In this document: one piece after another, positions 15,765 to 23,913 of the stretch | Layout of the letters: each line of letters starts with the position of its first letter | Position numbering within the stretch: the first letter of the stretch is position 1 | Origin: Neptuniibacter sp048548695 | GTDB lineage: Bacteria; Pseudomonadota; Gammaproteobacteria; Pseudomonadales; Balneatricaceae | Assembly (NCBI RefSeq): GCF_048548695.1 | Contig: NZ_JBLYIF010000024.1 | Strand: one strand, 5' to 3' | Length of the DNA stretch: 24,611 nucleotides | Program-made: the position numbers and the translations under genes | Notes under the pieces: model-generated | Told to the model about the DNA's origin: nothing | Seen by the model: only the letters and a program-made list of their open reading frames with translations | The model's database searches: none

Positions 15765-17051
15765 TCAGTAATTCTGACCGGAGCAGGTTTTGGTCTTAGT
15801 GTTGTAGTTGCCGCACTTGACTGGATCAGTCCAGTCGGCAATCAGGTCCTTAGAACCTGGCAGGAAATCAGACCATGCATCCCCTGGCACCACACCCTCG
15901 GTGTCCCAAACGACTTCGAGCTGACCATCTTCCTGAATTTCGCCAATCAGTACTGGCTTGCTCAGGTGATGATTTTTATTCATTACAGCGACACCACCCG
16001 TCAAATTAGGTGTTGTCTGACCAATCATCGCTTGTTCCACGGCATCAACATCGGTAGTGCCGGCTTTGGTCACGGCATTGACCCACATATTGAAACCAAT
16101 ATAGGTGGCTTCCATTGGATCATTGGTGACACGATCCGGGTTACCGGTAAAGGCTTTCCATTGAGTAATAAAGTCAGCGTTGGCATCGCTCTCTACACTC
16201 TGAAAATAGTTCCAGGCAGCCAGGTGGCCTACCAGAGGTTTGGTGTCGATACCGGACAACTCTTCCTCACCTACCGAGAAAGCAACCACTGGAATATCTT
16301 CCGAAGAGACACCCTGGTTACCCAGCTCTTTATAGAACGGTACGTTGGCATCACCGTTAATCGTGGAGACCACAGCGGTCTTCTTGCCTGCAGCACCAAA
16401 CTTCTTGATTTCCGAAACAATCGACTGCCAATCGGAATGACCAAACGGAGTGTAATTGATCATGATGTCAGCATCAGATACACCTTTGGCTTTCAGGTAA
16501 GCTTCCAGAATTTTGTTAGTAGTACGCGGATAAACATAGTCAGTACCCGCCAGCACCCAACGCTCGACCTCTAGGTCATTCATCAGGTAATCAACCGCTG
16601 GAACCGCCTGCTGGTTAGGCGCAGCACCGGTATAGAAAACATTTTTCGAAGACTCTTCACCTTCATACTGAACCGGATAAAACAGCAGGCCATTCAGCTC
16701 TTCAACAACTGGCAGAACCGACTTACGCGAGACCGAGGTCCAGCAGCCAAAGATCACGTCAACCTTGTCTTTCGTCAGTAATTCACGGGTTTTCTCAGCA
16801 AATAGAGGCCAGTTAGATGCAGGGTCAACCACCACTGCTTCCAATTTTTTGCCGAGCACGCCACCTTTTTTGTTCTGTTCTTCCACCATCATCAGCACGG
16901 TGTCTTTCAATGTCGTTTCACTGATCGCCATGGTGCCGGATAGAGAGTGCAATACCCCTACCTTAATCGTATCCGCCGCCATCACACTGAAGCTGAGCAC
17001 CGTTGCGCCAGTTGCCAGAGCGACACCTTTTGCCAGTTGTTTGATCTTCAT
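15765..17051 (-). CDS. urtA: Urea ABC transporter substrate-binding protein UrtA
   Basis: This 428-residue periplasmic binding protein has a signal peptide (KIKQLAKGVALATGATVLSF, cleavage after ...VMA near residue 25) and a mature start ADTIKVGVLHSLSGTMAISET, characteristic of UrtA within the LivJ-like family. KDKVDVIFGCWTSVSRKSVLPV and LEVERWVLAGTDYVYPRT are also typical UrtA stretches. Two cysteines near the C-terminus (CGNYNTKTKTCSGQ) could form a disulphide. It is the first gene of the operon, with AAGGA about 10 bases before the ATG, and hairpins downstream that fit higher expression than the membrane subunits. The promoter should lie in 17052-17305; I could not identify a convincing sigma-54 or sigma-70 pair there. 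Confidence 0.97.
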   Translation of the reverse strand: MKIKQLAKGVALATGATVLSFSVMAADTIKVGVLHSLSGTMAISETTLKDTVLMMVEEQNKKGGVLGKKLEAVVVDPASNWPLFAEKTRELLTKDKVDVIFGCWTSVSRKSVLPVVEELNGLLFYPVQYEGEESSKNVFYTGAAPNQQAVPAVDYLMNDLEVERWVLAGTDYVYPRTTNKILEAYLKAKGVSDADIMINYTPFGHSDWQSIVSEIKKFGAAGKKTAVVSTINGDANVPFYKELGNQGVSSEDIPVVAFSVGEEELSGIDTKPLVGHLAAWNYFQSVESDANADFITQWKAFTGNPDRVTNDPMEATYIGFNMWVNAVTKAGTTDVDAVEQAMIGQTTPNLTGGVAVMNKNHHLSKPVLIGEIQEDGQLEVVWDTEGVVPGDAWSDFLPGSKDLIADWTDPVKCGNYNTKTKTCSGQNY

Positions 17052-17174
17052 ATCCGTCTAGTCCTTTGAGTTGTGGTTATCCGGGGTATCGTCCGGACTG
17101 CGATGCAATTACTACTCTCAGTATTATTAATAAAAGCAGGCAAGCTGGGTATGCGCTGATTGCCGCAGTGAGAG

Positions 17175-17190
17175 TACGTCATTTGACGTA
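17175..17190. promoter_or_regulatory. Perfect dyad TACGTCA-TT-TGACGTA, candidate operator
   Basis: A 16-base perfect inverted repeat lies about midway between the divergent urtA (start 17051) and rhodanese (start 17306) genes. Its size and central position fit the binding site of a dimeric regulator controlling one or both genes. The protein that binds is unknown; the LuxR-type regulator at 18859-19773 is one nearby candidate. The rest of the 254-base gap holds a TATAAA at 17267-17272 that could be a -10 for the rhodanese gene, without a good -35. Confidence 0.45.
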
Positions 17191-17305
17191 TACAAGGTCG
17201 GCAGGCACAAAAGCAGTGGCGTTGCGTTTACACCAAGGTAGGAGGCAGCACACAGGCGTCTGATGCTATAAAGCGCAGACTGTCCAACGAATTCACAGGA
17301 TTGTT

Positions 17306-17713
17306 ATGAGTCAGACACTTACCACCAGTGCCGCACAACTGGTAACAGCAGCCCGTGGCTGTATCCAGGAATATACCGCCGCAGAAGTGATATCGATGCT
17401 GGATAAGCCACAGGTGCTCATTGTCGATTTAAGGGATGTGCGGGAACGGGAACGCAGTGGCTTTATCCCCGGCAGTTTCCACTGTCCGCGAGGCATGGCT
17501 GAATTTTGGATTGATCCTGAGAGCCCTTACTACAAGCCATTTTTTGGCGAAGGTAAGCAGTACATTTTTCATTGCGCTTCGGGCTGGCGCTCAGCCTTAA
17601 CGGTTAAGGCTTTGCAGGAGATGGGCATGACCAATATTGCCCATATCAGTGACGGTTTTACTGGCTGGATAACCGCCAAGGGCCCCATCGAGCCTCCAGC
17701 CAGTAACACCTGA
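17306..17713 (+). CDS. Rhodanese-like domain protein
   Basis: This 135-residue single-domain rhodanese is the only clear plus-strand gene. It has the family features LIVDLRDVRERERSGFIPGS (38-57) and the active-site loop HCASGWRS (89-96) with Cys90 as persulfide-carrying residue, then HISDGFTGW. It has no signal peptide, so it should be cytoplasmic. Rhodaneses move sulfane sulfur between donors and acceptors; the acceptor is unknown. The first 20 residues precede the domain and look disordered. AGGA lies about 6 bases before the ATG. It is divergent from the urea operon, and a functional link to urea is not evident. Confidence 0.92.
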   Translation: MSQTLTTSAAQLVTAARGCIQEYTAAEVISMLDKPQVLIVDLRDVRERERSGFIPGSFHCPRGMAEFWIDPESPYYKPFFGEGKQYIFHCASGWRSALTVKALQEMGMTNIAHISDGFTGWITAKGPIEPPASNT

Positions 17714-17749
17714 TCACAGGCAGGCCTGTTGAACCTGACCCGCCTGTGA
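17714..17749. terminator. Stem-loop between convergent genes
   Basis: TCACAGGC (17714-17721) pairs with GCCTGTGA (17742-17749), starting directly after the rhodanese stop and lying between convergent genes. A nested CAGGCCTG palindrome adds structure. There is no clear T-tract on either side, so a shared bidirectional terminator is only a tentative reading. Confidence 0.35.
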
Positions 17750-17753
17750 CTAC

Positions 17754-18677
17754 TTATAACTCACTCATAATGGCACGGACTTTTTCCAGATATACTGCTT
17801 CGGGCAGTGCGCCACTGTCATACAGAGCCTGTAACTTGCGTAACCGAGCTTCAATGCCACTGGCCTGAGGCGCGGGTTGCTGCTCCTGTTCGAGCTGTTC
17901 AAGTTTCTTGATGCGTGCTTCCAGCGCCTCGTTGGAGACTTCCTGTTGCTGTTCAGTCAGATATTTATCGTCAATCCGTTTCTTTTCATTTCGTACGATC
18001 GCGTATTCATAGGTCCGATTCAGATCGATTGACAGCCAATCAGTACGACCATTAACAGCCTGAGCACCGGCAAAGGTCATCAACTGCCAATCATGCGCCG
18101 TTGTTTTCTGCAGGTTACCGGTATTCAGCCCGTCACGCAGGATTTCCGCCTTAGACACCACCTTGCCATAGGTACCGGTCACGCCGGAACGCAGCTTTTT
18201 CAACTGCATGTCCACATGCATTTCACCCAACAACAGATTAAAGCGATCCCCTTTTATATATGCAGTACCACTCACAGACAGTCGTTGGCGGCCAATATAG
18301 GAAGGCCGGAAATCAGAGACTGAAAACACCACCGACTCATTGGTGTTGGCCTGCACCAGAGCCTGATTTATTTTGGTGGCCAGCAACTCAATTTCACGGT
18401 CGGTAAACACCCGTTGCAGGTTTTCTGATTCGTCGCCCAACAGTGATTGGCTAGGGTTGTACGGGCTGTCTTTAACCTGCACCTGACTTAACATCCGGGC
18501 CAGTGTTTCAACTGCCACGGTTTTTGGATGACTATGGTTAGCCGCGCCGTCCAGTGTACGCAGGCCGATATAATCAGCTTGATTTTGCCAGGTGATATTA
18601 AACTCAGCCTTGGCCGAGAGCGAGACAAGCGCGAGCAAAGGTAACAAACAAAGTACGCGGAGAGTTGAGTAATGCAC
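17754..18677 (-). CDS. Secreted protein of unknown function with SHOCT-like C-terminus
   Basis: This 307-residue protein starts with GTG (18675-18677) preceded by AAGGAAAG. A signal peptide is clear (LRVLCLLPLLALVSLSAKA, cleavage before EFNITW). The central part (about 25-225) is beta-rich and unrecognised, with FTDREIELLATKINQAL and FSVSDFRPSYIGRQRLSVSG. Then a charged coiled-coil-like stretch (EVSNEALEARIKKLEQLEQEQ) leads to a final 30 residues, IEARLRKLQALYDSGALPEA and onward, that resemble the SHOCT short C-terminal domain, which usually mediates oligomerisation. SHOCT domains are mostly cytoplasmic, so one behind a signal peptide is of some interest. No enzyme motif is seen. Likely periplasmic or envelope-associated. 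Confidence 0.85.
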   Translation of the reverse strand: MHYSTLRVLCLLPLLALVSLSAKAEFNITWQNQADYIGLRTLDGAANHSHPKTVAVETLARMLSQVQVKDSPYNPSQSLLGDESENLQRVFTDREIELLATKINQALVQANTNESVVFSVSDFRPSYIGRQRLSVSGTAYIKGDRFNLLLGEMHVDMQLKKLRSGVTGTYGKVVSKAEILRDGLNTGNLQKTTAHDWQLMTFAGAQAVNGRTDWLSIDLNRTYEYAIVRNEKKRIDDKYLTEQQQEVSNEALEARIKKLEQLEQEQQPAPQASGIEARLRKLQALYDSGALPEAVYLEKVRAIMSEL

Positions 18678-18858
18678 AGTGACTTTCCTTCTTATAGTTT
18701 TAATATTTTCAATATGAGGAAAAGCAAAAAATATGCCCTTATTCAGCGCATCAAATCAGGCTAATTTCGCTCTGTTTTCAGCGATTTGGCAAAAAGCGTC
18801 ACAGCCAGTGCGACACTCTGTGTCACAGCCTGCTCCACTTCGTCAAAGACAGCTAACG

Positions 18859-19773
18859 TCAAAGATCAGCAGCGGCCATCAAGCGTAAAGCGATACCGGC
18901 GGCAGCGGTACGATTCTCCACCCCCAGCTTGGGAAATACCTGCTCAAGGTGTTTATTCACTGTCCGCGGACTCATATCAAGAATTTCGCCGATATCACGG
19001 TTAGTTTTACCGTTGGCAATCCAGTACAGCACTTCGGATTCCCGTTCCGTCAGCGCCAGTTGCTGCTTCAGCATAGCAGGGCCTGATAGCCGCTCACCAT
19101 CCAGCAGTTTAAGTAACTGATCGCCATCCTGCGGGCCCATATATTTCACTGACAGCGCATATTCCAGGCCATCGAGCTGCAAGACATTACCCACCGCTGG
19201 CTGCTGACGAAACCAGTCCGCCAACTGACTGGCACACTGCTGGCCCAACCAGACTTGATCTGCCCTGGCTCGAGCCAGCAAAGCACGGGTTTGTGGTGTC
19301 GCCCAGACCAGCAGGCCTTGAGGGTTTACTGTCAAAAGGTGCTGCCCGGCAGTATCCAGTGCCGACTGCGCACTTGAAGTAAGGCGAGCATTATTAAGAT
19401 GCACTCGCATTCTGGCTAACAGCTCATCAGGCCGGATCGGCTTGGTCAGGTAATCGACCCCACCCGCCTCAAGGCCACGGACAATATCCTGAGTATCGGT
19501 CAGCCCGGTCATGAAAATCACTGGAATATCTGCCAGCTTGCTATCCGCCTTGAGCTGCTGACAAGTTTCAAAACCATCCATATTCGGCATGATGGCGTCC
19601 ATCAGGATCACATCGGGTCGAATCTGCCGGGCAATCGTCAAGGCTTGCTTACCCTCCAGCGCCACCAGCACATCCATACCGGCTTGCTCCAGAGCGTCAT
19701 TGATCAGACTCAGGGCATCAGGAGAGTCATCCACCACCAGCACAATATCCGTACCTGAATGCTGAGTTGTCAC
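18859..19773 (-). CDS. Response regulator: receiver, PAS-like, LuxR-type HTH
   Basis: This 304-residue regulator has a receiver domain (10-127) with acidic pair DD15-16, phospho-acceptor Asp59 (VILMDAIMPNMDG) and Lys in YLTKPIR. A middle region (about 135-230, QHLLTVNPQGLLVWATPQTR...) looks like a divergent PAS domain. The C-terminus is a GerE/LuxR helix-turn-helix (LTERESEVLYWIANGKTNRD, then NKHLEQVFPKLGVENRTAA). The start overlaps the stop of the hybrid kinase as ATGA, so the two are a cognate pair. The middle domain could add a second input. It lies 1.8 kb from urtA, and regulation of urea genes is a reasonable but untested inference. Confidence 0.95.
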   Translation of the reverse strand: MTTQHSGTDIVLVVDDSPDALSLINDALEQAGMDVLVALEGKQALTIARQIRPDVILMDAIMPNMDGFETCQQLKADSKLADIPVIFMTGLTDTQDIVRGLEAGGVDYLTKPIRPDELLARMRVHLNNARLTSSAQSALDTAGQHLLTVNPQGLLVWATPQTRALLARARADQVWLGQQCASQLADWFRQQPAVGNVLQLDGLEYALSVKYMGPQDGDQLLKLLDGERLSGPAMLKQQLALTERESEVLYWIANGKTNRDIGEILDMSPRTVNKHLEQVFPKLGVENRTAAAGIALRLMAAADL

Positions 19774-22700
19774 CGTTCAATCTCCAACCGTTCTGCCATC
19801 TGTGCCAACTGGAACCTCCGCAGCATCTGTTCTAACTGCTGCAGAGTGCTATCAGGTATCAGGGTTTCCAGCGCCAATTTCGCCAATACCTGTTTCGCCC
19901 CTTTACTATACCCCATCTCAGCACAGGCTTTGAGCTCATGCAGCAGTGGATGATCAGGAACCGGTATGGGTCCGGTAGTGGCTGCCTGTACGGTCACCAG
20001 TCGCTGTTCCGACTGGCGGTAGGTCCACTCCAGCTTCAGATGCGCAGCCAGACTGTCCAGCAGTTGCCGGTTGCTCACTGGCTTTACCAGATAAGCATTA
20101 TAAGCCGCCTGTTCATCGGGTTTGCGCTGATGTTCCTGAGCATCGGCAGATAGCATCACAATGGGTACACCGACCCCCTGCCGCCGTAATGTCTGCGCCA
20201 GTTGCAAACCGCTGATGCCCGGCATTGAAACATCCAGCAGAAACAGGTCCGGCTGGAAGTTTGCCAGCAGTTCAAGGCAACTGTCGGCGTCGGCCGCTTC
20301 TATCACTTTAAAACCCAGTGGCGCCAGTAAATCGGCCAGCATACCCCTGAGCACAGGATCATCATCCACCAGCATGATGCATCGTTCATAACCCATGTAA
20401 CCTACCACGGGCAGAGATTCATCGATTTCGGCCTCAGCCTGCACCCAGGGCAACATCAGCCGTATGCGAAAACAGCTACCCTGATCTGGCTCGCTCTCCA
20501 CTTCCAGATCACCGCCAATGATGTCGGTCAGCAGCTTAACAATGGTCAAGCCGAGTCCAGTCCCCGGCAGGTTTCGGGTGGATTGATTACGTACCCGTTC
20601 GAAAGGCTCAAAGATGCGTGCCAATTGGTCCGGTGGAATACCACTCCCGGTGTCCTTCACAATCAAGTCAGCCACCTGATTACGATAACTCACGGTAAAG
20701 CACACCCGGCCTGAATCGGTATATTTCACGGCATTAGACAGCAGGTTAATCAGTATCTGCCGCAAGCGTTTCTCATCGGTCATGACAAACTGCGGTAGCG
20801 TATTCAACACTTCGTACTCAAAACCGATGCCCTTCTCCTGAGCCTGCATACTGAACATATTCACTAACTGTTGAAATAGCTCCGGCAGCGCCACTCGGCT
20901 GCGGTATAACTCCAGACGACCGGCTTCGATTTTGGAGACATCCAGTAACCCTTCAATCAGGTCGGTCAGGTACTGGCCAGAACGGTGAATAACTTCCAGA
21001 CCATGGCGATGCCGATCGGGGGTTTCACTGTGCTCTGATAACAGCTGGGCATAACCCAGTATCGACTGTAATGGAGTTCTTAATTCATGACTGATACCGG
21101 TGAGATAACGACTCTTCGCCGCGTTTGCGCGTTCCGCCAGCTCTTTGGCCTGCTGTAGTTCCCGATCAGTTTTCTCATGCGCTTCAATTTCGTACATCAG
21201 TTTACGAGTTTGCCGGTTTGATTCCTTTTGCGCCACAACCCGGCTTTCATGGGCCAGCAAAAATAGCCAGGCAATCACACCCGAGGCAATCAGCAGGGTA
21301 AAAAACAACGTCCAAAGAGTATCCAACAGCAACGTTTGTTCACTCAAGGTGACCGGCTGCATCTGACGATATATCACTGCCAGCAATGCCGCATTGAGTA
21401 AATTAACCGACAACAGAACGGCGATAAAACGCCCCATACGCGAGCTGAATAACCGCACCAGTTTGCTGGGCAGAAATAGGCGCAGAAAAGCCGTGATCTG
21501 CTGGGACAAACGACCATGAGGTTTACAGCTATCAAGGCAGCGTACGTCCAGAGAACAACATAACGAGCAGATCGGCTCGGCATAAGCCGGACAGTAACTC
21601 ATATCTTCCGGCTCAAAAGGGTTTTCGCAAATCACGCAGGCCACTGTACCCCGACGTTGACCTTCACGGGCGATAATATAGGGCTCCAATTCAACAGAAG
21701 GCCGTGCCAGATAAAACCGTCCACCGGTCAGCCAAGCGATAGCCGGTACAGCAATGAAACAGGTAGTCAGGCTGATAAAGTGACACAGGTTTTTAGCGAT
21801 TTCACCAAACATTCCCAGATAACAGAGCATGCCAAGCGCGGTGGCCAGTACCATGGAACCGGTACCTACCGGGTTTATGTCGTACAGATGGCCACGCTTA
21901 AATTCAATATGGGCAGGGCTGAGCCCAAGCGGTTTATTGATCATCAGATCCGCCGCCAGTGATGCCAGCCAGCTTACTGCAACAATGGCAAAGATACTCA
22001 GGATGGCCTCCAGTACCTGATAGATGCCCAGCTCCATCAGAATCAACGCCAGTGCCACATTAAATACCAGCCATACCACCCGGCCTGGGTGACTATGAGT
22101 CAGGCGTGAGAAGAAATTCGACCAGGCAATAGAACCGGCATAGGCATTGGTCACATTGATCTTCATCTGCGAAATGATCACCATCAGTGCCGCCAGCACC
22201 AGACCAATAGAGGGAGACTGAGTCAGATAGGTAAATACGGCCTGATACATATAGGTGGGGTCGGTGGCCTGAGCAAAGTCCTCTCCCCGGCTGATGGCCA
22301 GGTAAGCCAAGAACGAACCGAGCAACATCTTGATGACACCAATGAAGATCCAGCCCGGACCCGCCAGAATCAGCCAGAACCACCAGCGTTTTTTGTTTTG
22401 CTCGGTTTTCTCCGGCATAAAACGCAGATAATCAACTTGCTCACCAATCTGTGCTACCAGCGCAAAAAACACTGACGCGGCGGCACCAAACAGCAGGATA
22501 TCAAAGCCACCGGACGCAGGCTGACTGGCTGGGGCATACGCAGTCCAGCCTTCCAATTGCTGATATTCATGTATCACAACCACGCCTAGCGCAGTACATT
22601 GCAATAGCACCCAAAGGGTTTGCGTACCGACTTGAAACCGACTAATCGCAGAGATACCGTGGGTCACAATCGGAATCACCGCCACCGCACAGATCACATA

Positions 22701-23156
22701 ACCGATACTGAGCGGAATCCCAAACAGGGCGTGCAGTGCCGATGCCAGAATGGCAGCTTCAATAGCAAAGAAAATAAACGTGAACGAAGCATAGATCAGC
22801 GAGGTGATGGTAGAGCCAAGATAACCAAACCCCGCACCTCGGGTCAGCAGGTCAATATCCAGGCCATACTTCGCAGAATAATAGCTAATCGGCAAACCGG
22901 TAATAAAAAATACCAGCGTAACTGCCAGCATAGCAGCGACAGTATTGGCAAACCCATAACTCAGAGTTACGGCGGCTGCGATGCCCTCCAAAGCGAGAAA
23001 TGCAGTGGCACCCAGTGCCGTTTTTGCCACCCGCTCAATACTCATATTACGGCTGTTCTTTGCCGTAAAGCGCAGGGCATAATCTTCCAACGTCTGGTTG
23101 GCGACCCACTTATTGTATTGCCGCCGCACTTTAAAGATTTTCTGAGCTGCTGGCAT
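19770..23156 (-). CDS. Hybrid histidine kinase with NCS1-permease-like membrane sensor and Cys-rich linker
   Basis: This 1128-residue protein combines a transporter and a kinase. Residues about 45-480 hold roughly twelve hydrophobic segments with the look of NCS1 purine/cytosine permeases (ITGLPISYYSAKYGLDIDLL, IISQMKINVTNAYAGSIAWS, VSWLASLAADLMIN). Residues 507-545 form a cytoplasmic Cys-rich module (CVIC, YC, ICSLCC, RC, DSCKPH), a probable metal-binding site. Two further membrane segments (about 578-598 and 611-634) and a helical linker precede HisKA with His690 (SHELRTP), the ATPase domain (Asn808, DTGSGI 835-840, GTGLGL 865-870) and a receiver with Asp975 and Lys1025. A helical tail ends the protein without an Hpt-type His motif. 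Its partner regulator overlaps its stop. The ATG has a modest ribosome site (GGGAATGG). Confidence 0.93.
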   Translation of the reverse strand: MPAAQKIFKVRRQYNKWVANQTLEDYALRFTAKNSRNMSIERVAKTALGATAFLALEGIAAAVTLSYGFANTVAAMLAVTLVFFITGLPISYYSAKYGLDIDLLTRGAGFGYLGSTITSLIYASFTFIFFAIEAAILASALHALFGIPLSIGYVICAVAVIPIVTHGISAISRFQVGTQTLWVLLQCTALGVVVIHEYQQLEGWTAYAPASQPASGGFDILLFGAAASVFFALVAQIGEQVDYLRFMPEKTEQNKKRWWFWLILAGPGWIFIGVIKMLLGSFLAYLAISRGEDFAQATDPTYMYQAVFTYLTQSPSIGLVLAALMVIISQMKINVTNAYAGSIAWSNFFSRLTHSHPGRVVWLVFNVALALILMELGIYQVLEAILSIFAIVAVSWLASLAADLMINKPLGLSPAHIEFKRGHLYDINPVGTGSMVLATALGMLCYLGMFGEIAKNLCHFISLTTCFIAVPAIAWLTGGRFYLARPSVELEPYIIAREGQRRGTVACVICENPFEPEDMSYCPAYAEPICSLCCSLDVRCLDSCKPHGRLSQQITAFLRLFLPSKLVRLFSSRMGRFIAVLLSVNLLNAALLAVIYRQMQPVTLSEQTLLLDTLWTLFFTLLIASGVIAWLFLLAHESRVVAQKESNRQTRKLMYEIEAHEKTDRELQQAKELAERANAAKSRYLTGISHELRTPLQSILGYAQLLSEHSETPDRHRHGLEVIHRSGQYLTDLIEGLLDVSKIEAGRLELYRSRVALPELFQQLVNMFSMQAQEKGIGFEYEVLNTLPQFVMTDEKRLRQILINLLSNAVKYTDSGRVCFTVSYRNQVADLIVKDTGSGIPPDQLARIFEPFERVRNQSTRNLPGTGLGLTIVKLLTDIIGGDLEVESEPDQGSCFRIRLMLPWVQAEAEIDESLPVVGYMGYERCIMLVDDDPVLRGMLADLLAPLGFKVIEAADADSCLELLANFQPDLFLLDVSMPGISGLQLAQTLRRQGVGVPIVMLSADAQEHQRKPDEQAAYNAYLVKPVSNRQLLDSLAAHLKLEWTYRQSEQRLVTVQAATTGPIPVPDHPLLHELKACAEMGYSKGAKQVLAKLALETLIPDSTLQQLEQMLRRFQLAQMAERLEIER

Positions 23157-23253
23157 GCACCATTCCCACTAATATCCGTGGCACTAGCATACTGCAATTT
23201 ACACAGAGGCGGCAGTCAGGCGAATTCAACGACCGCGATCAGGAATAACAGGC

Positions 23254-23284
23254 AAAAAAATGGGCAGCGTATATTACGCTGCCC
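23254..23284 (-). terminator. Strong intrinsic terminator after the cytochrome b561 gene
   Basis: GGGCAGCGTA (23262-23271) and TACGCTGCCC (23275-23284) form a perfect ten-base stem with a three-base loop. On the minus strand it is followed by ATTTTTTT (23261-23254). It ends the PepSY-cytochrome transcript about 80 bases after the stop and insulates the hybrid kinase gene, which starts at 23156. Nothing else is evident in the 23157-23363 gap. Confidence 0.85.
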
Positions 23285-23363
23285 GTCGAAGTTAAGGGGG
23301 GGATGGAGAAAACCTCAATGATGTAGCTATGAGTATGCTGCGGCGCGTTAGTTCCCAACTTTT

Positions 23364-23900
23364 TTAGTTTTTATTTAATTTCCGGGTGCAACGCCTACCC
23401 GTCAGCATCTGCCGAACCAGATTAGCGGGCCCCAGTACGCTGAAAAGTGTCACTGCCGCCACATGTACCAGCACCAGCAGCAGCGTTAGATTGGCAAAAA
23501 ACTCATGCACATCCTCAACCCAGTCTTCGCCCCAGAACATATCAGTGGTGGTCAACCAGCCACTGAGCCCTACCAGGAGTAGTCCTGCCATCAGCAGCAT
23601 CACCATCAGCCCGCCCAGCGGGGTATGCCCAGCATGCTGTTTTATCTGACCCTGCGCCAACTCGCGCAGATGGCTTTTCAGGCCAGGTTTACGCGGGAAA
23701 AAATCACTGAAACGGGCGTTCCTGGGGCCAATAAATCCCCAGCAGACACGAACCAACAACGCTGCCAGAATATAATAGCCAATCCACTCATGCAGGGTTT
23801 CTCCCTCTTCCGTCAGCGTGAAGTTAAGCAAAAAACCCGCGGCGACACTCCAGTGAAACAACCTGATAAGTGGGTCCCAGATCCGCTGCTGCGACTGCAT
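23364..23900 (-). CDS. Cytochrome b561-family membrane protein
   Basis: This 178-residue di-heme b-type cytochrome has four hydrophobic segments and the expected His residues: His16 (IRLFHW), His37 (TLHEWIGYY), His132 (DVHEFFANL) and His146 (LVHVAAV), as well as the GHTPLGGLMV motif at 91-100. Such proteins carry electrons across or within the inner membrane, often for small periplasmic redox partners. ATG 23900 was preferred over ATG 23921, as AGGAG lies 9 bases upstream of it and family members open with xxRIWDPLIRLFHW. It follows the PepSY gene by 13 bases and is almost certainly co-transcribed with it. The electron partner is unknown. Confidence 0.93.
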   Translation of the reverse strand: MQSQQRIWDPLIRLFHWSVAAGFLLNFTLTEEGETLHEWIGYYILAALLVRVCWGFIGPRNARFSDFFPRKPGLKSHLRELAQGQIKQHAGHTPLGGLMVMLLMAGLLLVGLSGWLTTTDMFWGEDWVEDVHEFFANLTLLLVLVHVAAVTLFSVLGPANLVRQMLTGRRCTRKLNKN

Positions 23901-23913
23901 TACGGCCCTCTCC

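Noticed and set aside
15732..16574. Long open frame of 280 codons on the plus strand opposite urtA
   Set aside because: It lies wholly antisense to the well-supported urtA gene apart from its first codons in the hairpin gap, has no ribosome site and its translation shows no domain-like character.
17052..17305. Sigma-54 (GG-N10-GC) promoter or NtrC sites for urtA
   Set aside because: I looked on both strands for the -24/-12 pair and for NtrC-type dyads and found none that fit, although nitrogen control of urt operons is common.
19970..20110. Hpt domain at the C-terminus of the hybrid kinase
   Set aside because: Residues 1062-1128 are helical but lack an H-x-LKG-type phospho-acceptor motif; the pattern looks like the helical tail seen after receivers in other hybrid kinases.
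23262..23284. Perfect stem considered as a recombination or integron-type site
   Set aside because: It is followed by seven T residues on the minus strand and lies just after a gene end, so an intrinsic terminator explains it fully.
23285..23363. Short plus-strand open frames with a GGGGGG ribosome-like sequence
   Set aside because: They encode fewer than 15 residues, have no supporting context and lie between a terminator and the cytochrome gene's 3' end.
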